Below, one piece after another: positions 1-8,658 of a stretch of DNA of 50,749 nt. A model generated the notes under the pieces. That model was given only the letters and a program-made list of their open reading frames with translations, did not search any database and was not told the DNA's origin. The stretch comes from Microcella sp. (GTDB taxonomy: Bacteria > Actinomycetota > Actinomycetes > Actinomycetales > Microbacteriaceae). A program made the position numbers and the translations under genes. The stretch is taken from assembly GCF_030645145.1 (NCBI RefSeq), contig NZ_JAUSMI010000051.1, positions 1-50,749 on the forward strand. Direction: 5' to 3'. The stretch's first letter is position 1, and each line of letters begins with the position of its first letter.

Positions 1-75
1 GGCGCCAGCTACCGACTCCGCGACCGCGGCATCGACACACTCCCGAGCATCAGAGCGCAGAACCAGGCACACTAG
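1..75 (+). CDS. C-terminal tail of a cut-off ORF, possibly an IstB-like helper ATPase
   Basis: The first 75 bases are open in frame 1 and end at TAG (73-75), giving 24 residues that begin GASYRLRDRG. A SYRLR string followed by a short polar tail is reminiscent of the end of IS21-family IstB helper ATPases, but the fragment is too short to assign. Nothing convincing lies between 76 and 229. A 71-codon reverse-strand frame (72-287) is open there, but it starts against the next gene and has no visible ribosome site. Confidence 0.3.
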   Translation, partial: GASYRLRDRGIDTLPSIRAQNQAH

Positions 76-229
76 AACGACGAAGCGGTGGCCTCACTTT
101 CGCCCGTCGCATCGGCCTCAAATTCGGGCGTCGTCGACACGATTCGAGCCGCCAGGTGCGGTACGCAACGATCGACCCCCAGTACCTCAAGAACGCCTTC
201 GAAGTCGACGTCATCAGCGGGGCCGTGGA

Positions 230-712
230 ATGAGAGCAGAGCATCGGCCCGGCGCGTCCAGCTATCGAGCGCTCCATCCGCGTTCATTGATGATCCAGCT
301 GGCGCTTCTGCTAGTCGTTGAGGTCCTGCTGTTCCTGAGCTACAGCGTCCACGACGCCCGATTCCACTGGGCGACCCACTTCCTCGTCGCCGTGATCGTG
401 GCGATCATCGTCATGGCGATCTACCTCCGCGTGCGGAAGGCACCGGGTCCGCGTTTCCTCCTCATGCTCGTCCTCGGGCTTCACGTCTTCGCTATGGCGC
501 CGGACCTGCTGTTCCGGGCAGGAGCTCCTCACGCTGCATGGATGGACATCTTCCTCGGGCACGTATCTGCGCACTACATGCCGGGAGGTGACACGACATG
601 GCTCGTCATCGCCGTGACCGCGATCACCGGCTACGTCGTCGCGCTAACGCGATGGCTTCGATCACAAGCTCCCGAAGCTGGCACCATCGACCGTGGCGGC
701 GTGGACAGATGA
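230..712 (+). CDS. Small multi-pass membrane protein of a metal-resistance block
   Basis: 160 residues. After a basic N-terminus there are about four hydrophobic segments (roughly residues 21-40, 48-66, 76-94 and 122-140). His and Met lie between them (HWATHF, HVFAMAPDLLF, GHVSAHYMPGG), which could contact metal. I do not recognise a named family. It overlaps the next gene by four bases (ATGA at 709) and sits upstream of DUF6153, DUF305 and Asp-box lipoprotein genes, an arrangement linked to copper or heavy-metal handling in actinobacteria. The start is uncertain: ATG at 290 would drop the basic leader, and neither start has a clear ribosome site. Confidence 0.6.
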   Translation: MRAEHRPGASSYRALHPRSLMIQLALLLVVEVLLFLSYSVHDARFHWATHFLVAVIVAIIVMAIYLRVRKAPGPRFLLMLVLGLHVFAMAPDLLFRAGAPHAAWMDIFLGHVSAHYMPGGDTTWLVIAVTAITGYVVALTRWLRSQAPEAGTIDRGGVDR

Positions 713-1248
713 GCCGAGATCGGGCCTCTGCTGCCCCGCGACCCGCTCACACACAGTCATTCCGCACCACCTCGTGGCACTATTGCCGCGTGAGAATCGG
801 CCTGAGCACGACGAGCGCGCGCGCGATGAGTCTGCTCATCGCGCTGGCACTTGCCCTGTTCGGAGCGCTGATGGCAGGGCACGGCGCGGGATCGGCGAGC
901 CACGACGAGCACACGCTCTCCGCCGCTCTCACCATCGACACTCACTCGAGCATTCAGGCGCCGCCTGCATCCAGCCACCACGCCGGATCTTCGGCGCTCA
1001 CTGCCAACCCGGGCGAAGTCCCTCCCACAGACACGTGTTCGACCTGCCTCACTGAGGGGCAGATGCACGTGCTGACGGTTTGCGGCCTTCTCATCATGTC
1101 CGCGGTGACGCTGCTGCTCATGCCCCGGTGGCGCGAATCGATCCACCGAGCTGCGGAAGCGATCGGCCTCCTGGTCGCGCAGACGGCTGTTGCTGCCGTC
1201 GGCGCAGCGACCCCGAACCTTCTCTCGCTCGGCATCAGTCGCAGGTGA
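709..1248 (+). CDS. DUF6153-like membrane protein
   Basis: 179 residues from the ATG that overlaps the upstream stop. A basic N-terminal stretch is followed by a hydrophobic segment (about residues 43-62), an extracytoplasmic region rich in His and Ser with a CSTC pair, and a second membrane segment in the C-terminal half (VLTVCGLLIMSAVTLLLM). This layout (TM, His-rich loop, CxxC, TM) matches the DUF6153 family often found beside DUF305 genes. The function is unknown; involvement in copper or other metal stress is inferred from neighbours only. Confidence 0.55.
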   Translation: MSRDRASAAPRPAHTQSFRTTSWHYCRVRIGLSTTSARAMSLLIALALALFGALMAGHGAGSASHDEHTLSAALTIDTHSSIQAPPASSHHAGSSALTANPGEVPPTDTCSTCLTEGQMHVLTVCGLLIMSAVTLLLMPRWRESIHRAAEAIGLLVAQTAVAAVGAATPNLLSLGISRR

Positions 1249-1313
1249 TGCGCGGAGCTCGGTTTCCCGCCGACTCCACTGCTCACCAGACAACACCGAC
1301 AGATGAAGGACCA

Positions 1314-1940
1314 ATGATGACCACCAATGCAATGCGGCGCGCCCTCGCGGGCGCCCTGACCCTCGCCGTGGCGGCGACCCTCACGGCCTGCGCGATGCCC
1401 TCCGACATGGACATGAGCGCCGGAAACTCCGACCGGACAGCATCCTCCGCCCCCGACGCCTCGGTCGAGCCGAACAACGCCGACGTCATGTTCGTCGGCA
1501 TGATGATCCCGCACCATGAAGAAGCCGTCGAGATGGCCGACATGCTCCTCGAGAAGGACGGCGTCGAGTCGGAGGTGATCGAGCTTGCCGAGGCGATCAA
1601 GGCAGCGCAGGAGCCTGAGATCGAGTTGATGGAGTCCTGGCTCAAGGAGTGGGACTCGATGCCCGCCGAGGGCATGGGCGGCATGGATCACGGAGATTCT
1701 GGCATGGGCTCGATGAGGGGCATGTCCGAGGAGGACATGCAGGCTCTGGAGGAAGCGCCGGGCCCCGAGGCGGGTGACCTGTTCCTGGAGCTGATGATCG
1801 TGCACCATGAAGGGGCGATCGTCATGGCGCAGGACGTGTTGGATGACGGCCGCCACCCGGACGTCCTCGACCTGGCGACCCAGATCATTTCCGATCAGGC
1901 AGCCGAGATCGAGCTGATGCGCTCGATGCTCGACTCATGA
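1314..1940 (+). CDS. DUF305 family lipoprotein
   Basis: 208 residues. The N-terminus is a lipoprotein signal ending LTAC (Cys26 from the first ATG), so the protein is probably anchored outside the membrane. The mature part holds two copies of the DUF305 helix-pair signature, each with an HHE motif (MIPHHEEAVEMAD and LMIVHHEGAIVMAQD), separated by a Met/Gly-rich linker with MDH and SMRGM. The fold is ferritin-like, and such proteins recur in copper and silver islands. ATG at 1317 is equally possible; a GAAGGA site (1305-1310) precedes both. The stop overlaps the next start (ATGA at 1937). Confidence 0.85.
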   Translation: MMTTNAMRRALAGALTLAVAATLTACAMPSDMDMSAGNSDRTASSAPDASVEPNNADVMFVGMMIPHHEEAVEMADMLLEKDGVESEVIELAEAIKAAQEPEIELMESWLKEWDSMPAEGMGGMDHGDSGMGSMRGMSEEDMQALEEAPGPEAGDLFLELMIVHHEGAIVMAQDVLDDGRHPDVLDLATQIISDQAAEIELMRSMLDS

Positions 1941-2839
1941 TCGCGCCGAAGGCGGCACTCGCAGCGGTCGTGACCGCCCTCACATTGTTCATCGCTGGGT
2001 GTACAGCGCCGGACGCTGAGGGCAACCGGGAGGAGGTGCCCGCGCCGGAGTTCCAAGCTGGCGTATCGCATGTCCACGCGATCGACCTCGACGAGATGAC
2101 CGGATTCGTCCACATCGCCACCCACGAGGGCATCCTTCTTGCGGGCATGCCGCACGATGGCGAGACCGTCTCAGAGGCGAATCCCCTCGGAGACTGGCGA
2201 GGCGATGCGATGGGGCTGGTTCGAGTGGGCGATCGTCTGCTCGTCTCGGGGCACCCTGGACCGACTGAGGAGGGGCCGGGCGCTATCGGGCTCCGCGAGT
2301 CCGACCTCTCCGGCGATGAGTGGACAGCGATCAGCCTGGAAGGCGAGGCCGATTTTCACTCGCTCGCAGCGGGAGGCACCAGTCCGGGGATGTCCATGCT
2401 CGCCGGTGTGGACTCCATCTCCGGGCGCGTGATGGTCAGCCCGGACGGCGGAGCTGGCTGGCAGCAGGGCGCCGCCATCGCAGCGGCGTCAGTGGCGTGG
2501 AATGCCGATGCTTCGGCGCTGCTCGCCACGACATCTAACGGCCTGGTCGTGAGTCGGGATCGAGGGCAGAGCTTCGAGGCGGTTCCGGATGCTCCTTACC
2601 TCGTGCTTCTCGCGTCGAGCCCGACGGAGTCCGACACCTTCACCATGGTCGGCATCGACGTTCAGGGTGTCCTGCACCGCTCGACCGACGGCCTGACGTG
2701 GGAGGCGGTCGGGGCTGTCCCCCTCGAGCCGGCCGCCATCTCGGTAGGCATGACCGGTGCGATCATCGTGGCGGACACCACACAGGTCATGCATTCAGTG
2801 GACGGCGGAACCACCTGGAATCTGATCGTCGCTCTCTGA
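1937..2839 (+). CDS. Asp-box (sialidase-like / F510_1955 type) lipoprotein
   Basis: 300 residues with a lipoprotein signal (IAGC, Cys22). The mature domain is a beta-propeller built on Asp-box repeats of the S-x-D-x-G-x-x-W type: VSPDGGAGW, VSRDRGQSF, RSTDGLTW and HSVDGGTTW. It starts with a HVHAIDLDEMTG strand typical of the F510_1955 group. Proteins of this kind follow DUF305 genes in actinobacterial metal islands. No sialidase active-site Arg set is evident, so glycosidase activity is not implied; binding or scaffolding at the cell surface is the likelier role. Confidence 0.75.
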   Translation: MIAPKAALAAVVTALTLFIAGCTAPDAEGNREEVPAPEFQAGVSHVHAIDLDEMTGFVHIATHEGILLAGMPHDGETVSEANPLGDWRGDAMGLVRVGDRLLVSGHPGPTEEGPGAIGLRESDLSGDEWTAISLEGEADFHSLAAGGTSPGMSMLAGVDSISGRVMVSPDGGAGWQQGAAIAAASVAWNADASALLATTSNGLVVSRDRGQSFEAVPDAPYLVLLASSPTESDTFTMVGIDVQGVLHRSTDGLTWEAVGAVPLEPAAISVGMTGAIIVADTTQVMHSVDGGTTWNLIVAL

Positions 2840-2932
2840 TCCGCAGTGCCGGCGGGGTGGGACCAGTCGTGCTGGACCCACTCCGCTGGCGGGCGGCAGA
2901 CCGAACCAGAAATGCCAGCCCCGGTGCGAACA

Positions 2933-2950
2933 GTACATCGTCCGATGTAC
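2933..2950. promoter_or_regulatory. Perfect palindromic operator upstream of cmtR
   Basis: GTACATCG and CGATGTAC form an inverted repeat with 8-bp arms and a 2-base spacer (TC), ending ten bases before the regulator's start codon. Position, size and symmetry fit an ArsR/SmtB-family dimer, so autorepression of the regulator and the following efflux genes is expected. It overlaps an alternative ATG at 2945, which argues for the later start at 2960. Confidence 0.75.
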
Positions 2951-2959
2951 AGTTTTGCC

Positions 2960-3298
2960 ATGACCTCTATGTCCTTGTCCCGCCTCGACGCCATTCGCCG
3001 CATCGGGAAGGCCCTCGCCGACCCGACGCGCGCGGCGATTCTCTTGGCACTGCTCGACGAACCCCGCTATCCGGCTGATCTGGTCGATGAGCTTGGGATC
3101 ACCAAACAGAACGCGTCGAACCACCTCGCCTGCCTTCGCGACTGCGGCATCGTCGTTGCCGAGCCGGCAGGCCGACGGGTTCTATACGACATCTCCGACG
3201 CTCGTCTCCGTCACGCGCTGCAGGATCTCGTCGGCGTCGTGCTCGCCGTCGACCCCGAGGACGCTTGTGATGTCCACGCCGGATCGGTGCCCGCATGA
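2960..3298 (+). CDS. cmtR: CmtR-type ArsR family metal-sensing repressor
   Basis: 112 residues, winged helix. Residues 10-75 form the ArsR DNA-binding domain, with ADPTRAAIL and a recognition helix containing NASNHLACL. The key evidence is a cysteine pair Cys58-x3-Cys62 in the recognition helix and Cys103 near the C-terminus. Mycobacterial CmtR binds Cd(II)/Pb(II) with the same set (Cys57, Cys61, Cys102), and the flanking sequence (VVLAVD before the last Cys) also matches. Metal binding should release the operator at 2933-2950. The stop overlaps the next start (ATGA at 3295), so regulator and efflux pump are co-transcribed. Confidence 0.88.
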   Translation: MTSMSLSRLDAIRRIGKALADPTRAAILLALLDEPRYPADLVDELGITKQNASNHLACLRDCGIVVAEPAGRRVLYDISDARLRHALQDLVGVVLAVDPEDACDVHAGSVPA

Positions 3299-3999
3299 CC
3301 TTCCCAACCACCGTCGCGCCGGACGTCGCGCGGAGATCGGCGCTGCGTCGAAGGGTCAAGATTATTGTTGCCATCACCATCGTCTACAACGTCGTGGAGG
3401 GCGTCATCGCTCTCATCGCCGGGGCCGCCGCCGACTCGGCAGCGCTCATCGGGTTTGGGCTGGACTCCGGCGTCGAGGTCCTTTCCGCGACCGCGGTGGC
3501 CTGGCAGTTCACCAGACGAGACCCTGAACGGTATGAGAAGCCGGTGCTTCGGGTGATCGCGTTCGCCTTCTTCGCTCTGGCCGCGTATACCATCGTCGGC
3601 TCGACCCTGTCGTTGACTGGGTTGAGCACGCCCGAGTCCAGCGGCGTGGGGATCGCGCTCGCCGCCATCAGTGTCGTCGTGATGCCCGTCCTCTCTCTGA
3701 TCGAGCGACGCACCGGACGAGAGCTTGGATCAGCGACTGTCGTGGCCGACTCCAAGCAGACCCTCATCTGCTCCCTGTTGTCGGCGGCGGTCCTGTTGGG
3801 TCTTGTCGCTAACGCGACGCTCGGATGGGCATGGGCGGATGCCGTCGCCGCTCTCGTGATCGGCGCCTTCGCTATCCGCGAGGGTATTGAAGCGTGGAAC
3901 GGCGACACGTGCTCGACCGCGATCGGCGAGCTGATGGAGCACAAGGATCCAGATGCCGATGGCGGCGACGCGATCTCCAGCCGCGGAGCCGGCGTATGA
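3295..3999 (+). CDS. Cation efflux transporter (CDF superfamily)
   Basis: 234 residues with about six membrane spans. Metal-site motifs of this short CDF branch are present: ADSAALIGFGLDS in the second span, and ADSKQT followed by WADAVAAL in the fifth and sixth. The cytoplasmic C-terminal domain typical of longer CDF proteins is nearly absent. Translational coupling to the CmtR-type regulator suggests a Cd/Pb/Zn-inducible exporter. It overlaps the next CDF gene by four bases. Confidence 0.85.
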   Translation: MTFPTTVAPDVARRSALRRRVKIIVAITIVYNVVEGVIALIAGAAADSAALIGFGLDSGVEVLSATAVAWQFTRRDPERYEKPVLRVIAFAFFALAAYTIVGSTLSLTGLSTPESSGVGIALAAISVVVMPVLSLIERRTGRELGSATVVADSKQTLICSLLSAAVLLGLVANATLGWAWADAVAALVIGAFAIREGIEAWNGDTCSTAIGELMEHKDPDADGGDAISSRGAGV

Positions 4000-4907
4000 C
4001 CGAAGAGCCGCACAGTCATGGGACCGCGAGTAGCTCTCCTCGGCGCCTAGCGATTGCGTTCGGGCTGACGCTCAGCGTTTTCATCGCCGAGGTGATCGGC
4101 GCAATCGTCACCGGTTCGCTCGCTCTGTTGGTTGACGCAGCCCACATGCTCACCGACGCTGGCGGCCTTCTTGTTGCTCTCCTGGCGGCTCGACTCATGG
4201 TGCGCCCGGCGACCTCGCGCCGTACGTGGGGGTTTCGTCGCGCTGAGGTCCTCGCAGCGACGGCGCAGTCCGCGGTGCTTCTTGGGGTAGGGCTCTTCGT
4301 GGCCATCGAGGCGATCCAGCGTCTCAGCGACCCGGCAGAGGTCGGGGGGCCCGAGCTGCTCGTCTTCGGCGTCATCGGGCTCGCGGCCAACCTCACCGCG
4401 GTCGTCGTGCTGGCCGGGGGACGGCGCGAGAATCTCAATATGCGGGCGGCGTTCCTCGAGGTTCTCAACGACACGCTCGGATCGGTGGCCGTCATCGTTG
4501 CGGCTGTCGTGATCACCACCACCGGTTTCCAGCAGGCCGATTCGATCGCCGCGCTTCTCGTCGGTGTTCTCATCATCCCGCGCACGGTGCGACTGCTCCG
4601 TGATGCCGTGGACGTGCTGCTGGAGTCTGTGCCACGAGGGGTCGACCTCGAAGCCATTCGGCAGCACCTCCTCGACGAGGAACACGTGGTCGACGTCCAC
4701 GATCTGCACATCACGCAGATCGCGACAGGCCTGCCGGTTCTCACTGCACACGTGATCGTTGAGGACGGGTGCTTCCACGATGGCCACGCTCCCGAAATCA
4801 CCGAGGCGCTCGAAACCTGCGTCGCAGAACACTTCTCTGTCGCCATCGGCCACTCGACCTTCCAGCTGGAGCCTGCAGAAGCGGGCCGATCGCACGACCT
4901 CCACTGA
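3996..4907 (+). CDS. CzcD-like cation diffusion facilitator
   Basis: 303 residues. The N-terminus has a short His segment; six membrane spans follow, with the HMLTD motif in span 2 and a cytoplasmic domain from about residue 205 (HVVDVHDLHI, HVIVEDGC, GHSTFQLE). In span 5 the usual HxxxD is FLEVLND, so Glu replaces the first His of the transport site while Asp is kept. This may shift metal preference. The predicted substrates are Zn/Cd/Co exported by proton antiport. It is the last gene of the cmtR operon; a GC-rich palindrome (4924-4935) follows within 20 bases. Confidence 0.86.
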   Translation: MTEEPHSHGTASSSPRRLAIAFGLTLSVFIAEVIGAIVTGSLALLVDAAHMLTDAGGLLVALLAARLMVRPATSRRTWGFRRAEVLAATAQSAVLLGVGLFVAIEAIQRLSDPAEVGGPELLVFGVIGLAANLTAVVVLAGGRRENLNMRAAFLEVLNDTLGSVAVIVAAVVITTTGFQQADSIAALLVGVLIIPRTVRLLRDAVDVLLESVPRGVDLEAIRQHLLDEEHVVDVHDLHITQIATGLPVLTAHVIVEDGCFHDGHAPEITEALETCVAEHFSVAIGHSTFQLEPAEAGRSHDLH

Positions 4908-5154
4908 CCGTCGAACCATCGTGGAGCCGCGGCTCGTCAGCTCCTGATCATCGGGGGTGCCGGTGATTCACCTTGTTGTCGCGGTGTCGCCCCGCTACGG
5001 TCAGCGATGGGATTTTTGTAGCCACAGCGTGGGATCGTCATCGATCTCGTTTGCGGATATGTGCCCGAAGTTCGCCTGTGGTTCGCCTGAAGCGCGGAGG
5101 GCGGGCTCATTCCGCAAACCCCCCACCGACCGGAATAGCGACCGGTATAGACTA

Positions 5155-5178
5155 GGTTCAACCGGTCGTTGCAACACC
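5155..5178. repeat. Left terminal inverted repeat of the IS30-like element
   Basis: 24 bases ending CGTTGCAACACC; they pair with 6620-6643 at 21 of 24 positions. The transposase TGA (reverse strand, 5160-5158) is inside it. Just upstream, GACCGGAATAG (5128-5138) and GACCGGTATAG (5140-5150) form a short direct repeat of unknown meaning. Confidence 0.85.
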
Positions 5179-6597
5179 GGGTTGTTGGAGTGAGCGTATC
5201 TGCTCCTCGAACACCTCGGCTGGCGTCTTCCAGTCGAGACTCTTGCGGGGCCTGTTGTTGAGCGCGAGAGCGACGGCCTCGAGGTCCTCAGCGGACCACC
5301 GTGAGAGATCGGTGCCCTTCGGGAAGTACTGTCGTAGCAGCCCGTTCGTGTTCTCGTTCGTCGGCCGTTGCCAGGGCGAGTGCGGGTCGGCGAAGAACAC
5401 CTTCGTGCCCGTCTCGAGAGTGAATTGAGCATGCGCGGAGAGTTCTTTGCCACGATCCCAGGTGAGCGTCTTGCGGAGTTGCTCGGGAAGCTTGGTCATC
5501 GACTTAGTCAGCGCGGCGTTCATCGCGACGGCGCCATAGCCACCCAACGCCGGGCCGTTCTTCACGGGCGGTATCTCGCCATAACCCTCCATGCGAGGCA
5601 AGTGCACTAGCAAAGTGGAGCGGCTCTTGCGTTCGACGATCGTGCCGATCGCGGAGCGGCCAGCTCCGATGATCAGATCTCCCTCCCAGTGCCCGGGAAC
5701 AGCGCGGTCTGCAGCCTCCGCAGGACGCTCGGAGAACACGACATCCGCGGTGACATGCCCCTGCGATCGGTTCTGCGCTCGAGCCCGAGGTTGTCGAAGG
5801 GCGCGACCGGTTCGCAGGCAGGCGACGAGCTCACGCTTGAGCGCACCACGGCCCTGGATAAACAGCGACTGATAGATCGCCTCGTGGCTGATACGCATGG
5901 ACTCATCATCCGGGAAGTCGATCTTCAGCCGGTGCGAGATCTGCTCCGGGCTCCACGCGATCGCCCACCGCCGGTCCTGCCGATGCGGTTTGTTCAGCCC
6001 CTTCCACGGCGGCGGCTCAGGCCCCATGACGGTGCTGCCGTCTGGCCGTCGAACGTTCCCGGCGAGCCGCTCCTGGACGTACTCGCGCAGCCTGCCGTTG
6101 GTCGCGAGCCTCGCCGTCTTTGGCCGCTTCGCCGCCTGCTGAGCTTTCCACTGCGCCACCAATGGTCGATACTCATGACTTCCGCTGCGAGTGGCCGCGT
6201 TGCGGCGCACCTCGCGGGAGATCGTGCCCGGGTCACGTCCGATCCTCCGCGCGATCTCGCGAACCCCGACCTGCTGGGCACGCAAGAGCGCGATCTCTTC
6301 CCGCTCCTCAAAGGACAGATAGCGCCCGGTCGGCTCGGCCAGTGAGATCGGCGGCATACCGCCAGCGTGACGAAACCAGCGAGTCCCGACCGGCACCGAC
6401 ACGCCGACCAACAACGAGGCTTCCGCAGTCGTGACGCCCGTCGCGATCAGCCTCCAGAACTGCCGGTGCACCGCCCGCGAGGGCTCCGGCCTCCCGGGCG
6501 AACGCATCGGTGGCCGCAACGCCCGATCCGCACGCCACTGCCGACGCACACCCTCCGGCATGTCGCTGGTCTTCTTGCTCCAGTCCGCCGTCGCCAT
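5158..6597 (-). CDS. IS30 family transposase
   Basis: 479 residues. An N-terminal helix-turn-helix region (about 45-80) is followed by the IS30 HTH_38 segment (YLSFEEREEIALLRAQQ..IARRIGRDPGTISREV, about 93-131). The integrase catalytic core begins near 300 with the DDE triad Asp307 (HWEGDL), Asp381 (TWDRG) and Glu415 (NEN), the last two 33 residues apart as expected. The length is slightly above the IS30 norm because of an added N-terminal HTH. The frame is intact, so the element may be active. ATG at 6597 lies 20 bases inside the right terminal repeat. Confidence 0.95.
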   Translation of the reverse strand: MATADWSKKTSDMPEGVRRQWRADRALRPPMRSPGRPEPSRAVHRQFWRLIATGVTTAEASLLVGVSVPVGTRWFRHAGGMPPISLAEPTGRYLSFEEREEIALLRAQQVGVREIARRIGRDPGTISREVRRNAATRSGSHEYRPLVAQWKAQQAAKRPKTARLATNGRLREYVQERLAGNVRRPDGSTVMGPEPPPWKGLNKPHRQDRRWAIAWSPEQISHRLKIDFPDDESMRISHEAIYQSLFIQGRGALKRELVACLRTGRALRQPRARAQNRSQGHVTADVVFSERPAEAADRAVPGHWEGDLIIGAGRSAIGTIVERKSRSTLLVHLPRMEGYGEIPPVKNGPALGGYGAVAMNAALTKSMTKLPEQLRKTLTWDRGKELSAHAQFTLETGTKVFFADPHSPWQRPTNENTNGLLRQYFPKGTDLSRWSAEDLEAVALALNNRPRKSLDWKTPAEVFEEQIRSLQQPGVATTG

Positions 6598-6619
6598 CGC
6601 TGAACACCTCCCTGCTCGA

Positions 6620-6643
6620 GGTGTTGCGACGACCGATTGAATC
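6620..6643. repeat. Right terminal inverted repeat of the IS30-like element
   Basis: Starts GGTGTTGCGACG; inverted copy of 5155-5178 with three mismatches. From its end to about 6780 there is no gene, only the upstream flank of the thiC promoter. Confidence 0.85.
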
Positions 6644-6779
6644 CGCCTAGCGATCGGGAGTCGGAAACCGACCAGCGCGTCTTCACGATCGTGCTTGCAG
6701 CGCGACCGGGCTTTGATTCGACCTGCGGCACGCTTACATGTTCAGCTACGGATAGACGATTTGCGACCGCAAGCGCTGC

Positions 6780-6808
6780 TTGGCTTGCGCCAGCCCCAGA
6801 GATGTTAT
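6780..6808 (+). promoter_or_regulatory. Putative thiC promoter
   Basis: TTGGCT (6780-6785), a 17-base spacer and TGTTAT (6803-6808) would start transcription a few bases before the TPP riboswitch. The placement fits well, but neither hexamer is a strong match. Confidence 0.4.
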
Positions 6809-6814
6809 CGTGCC

Positions 6815-8652
<1,838 letters not shown>

Positions 8653-8658
8653 CACACC

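Larger units (their letters stand above)
5155..6643. mobile_element. IS30-family insertion sequence, complete
   Basis: A 1489-bp element bounded by 24-bp imperfect terminal inverted repeats (5155-5178 and 6620-6643, 21 of 24 matching) around one full-length transposase gene. The transposase stop codon lies inside the left repeat, as in compact elements. Target duplication is unclear: CTA occurs just outside the left end (5152-5154) and at 6647-6649, three bases beyond the right end. It separates the metal block from the thiamine cluster and interrupts no recognisable gene. Confidence 0.88.

Noticed and set aside
72-287. Reverse-strand 71-codon frame with plausible composition near the left edge
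   Set aside because: It abuts the start of the forward membrane-protein gene, has no ribosome site or promoter room, and matches nothing recognisable.
230-4907. Copper-specific resistance island
   Set aside because: DUF305 and DUF6153 are suggestive, but no CopA, CopC/D or multicopper oxidase is present; the CmtR-type sensor points rather to Cd/Pb/Zn.
5128-5150. Tandem GACCGGAATAG/GACCGGTATAG before the IS element considered as iterons or an attachment site
   Set aside because: Only two copies, no replication or integrase gene nearby; kept only as a note.
5149-6649. Target-site duplication (CTA) for the IS30-like element
   Set aside because: The right-hand CTA is three bases beyond the repeat end, so a true duplication cannot be claimed.
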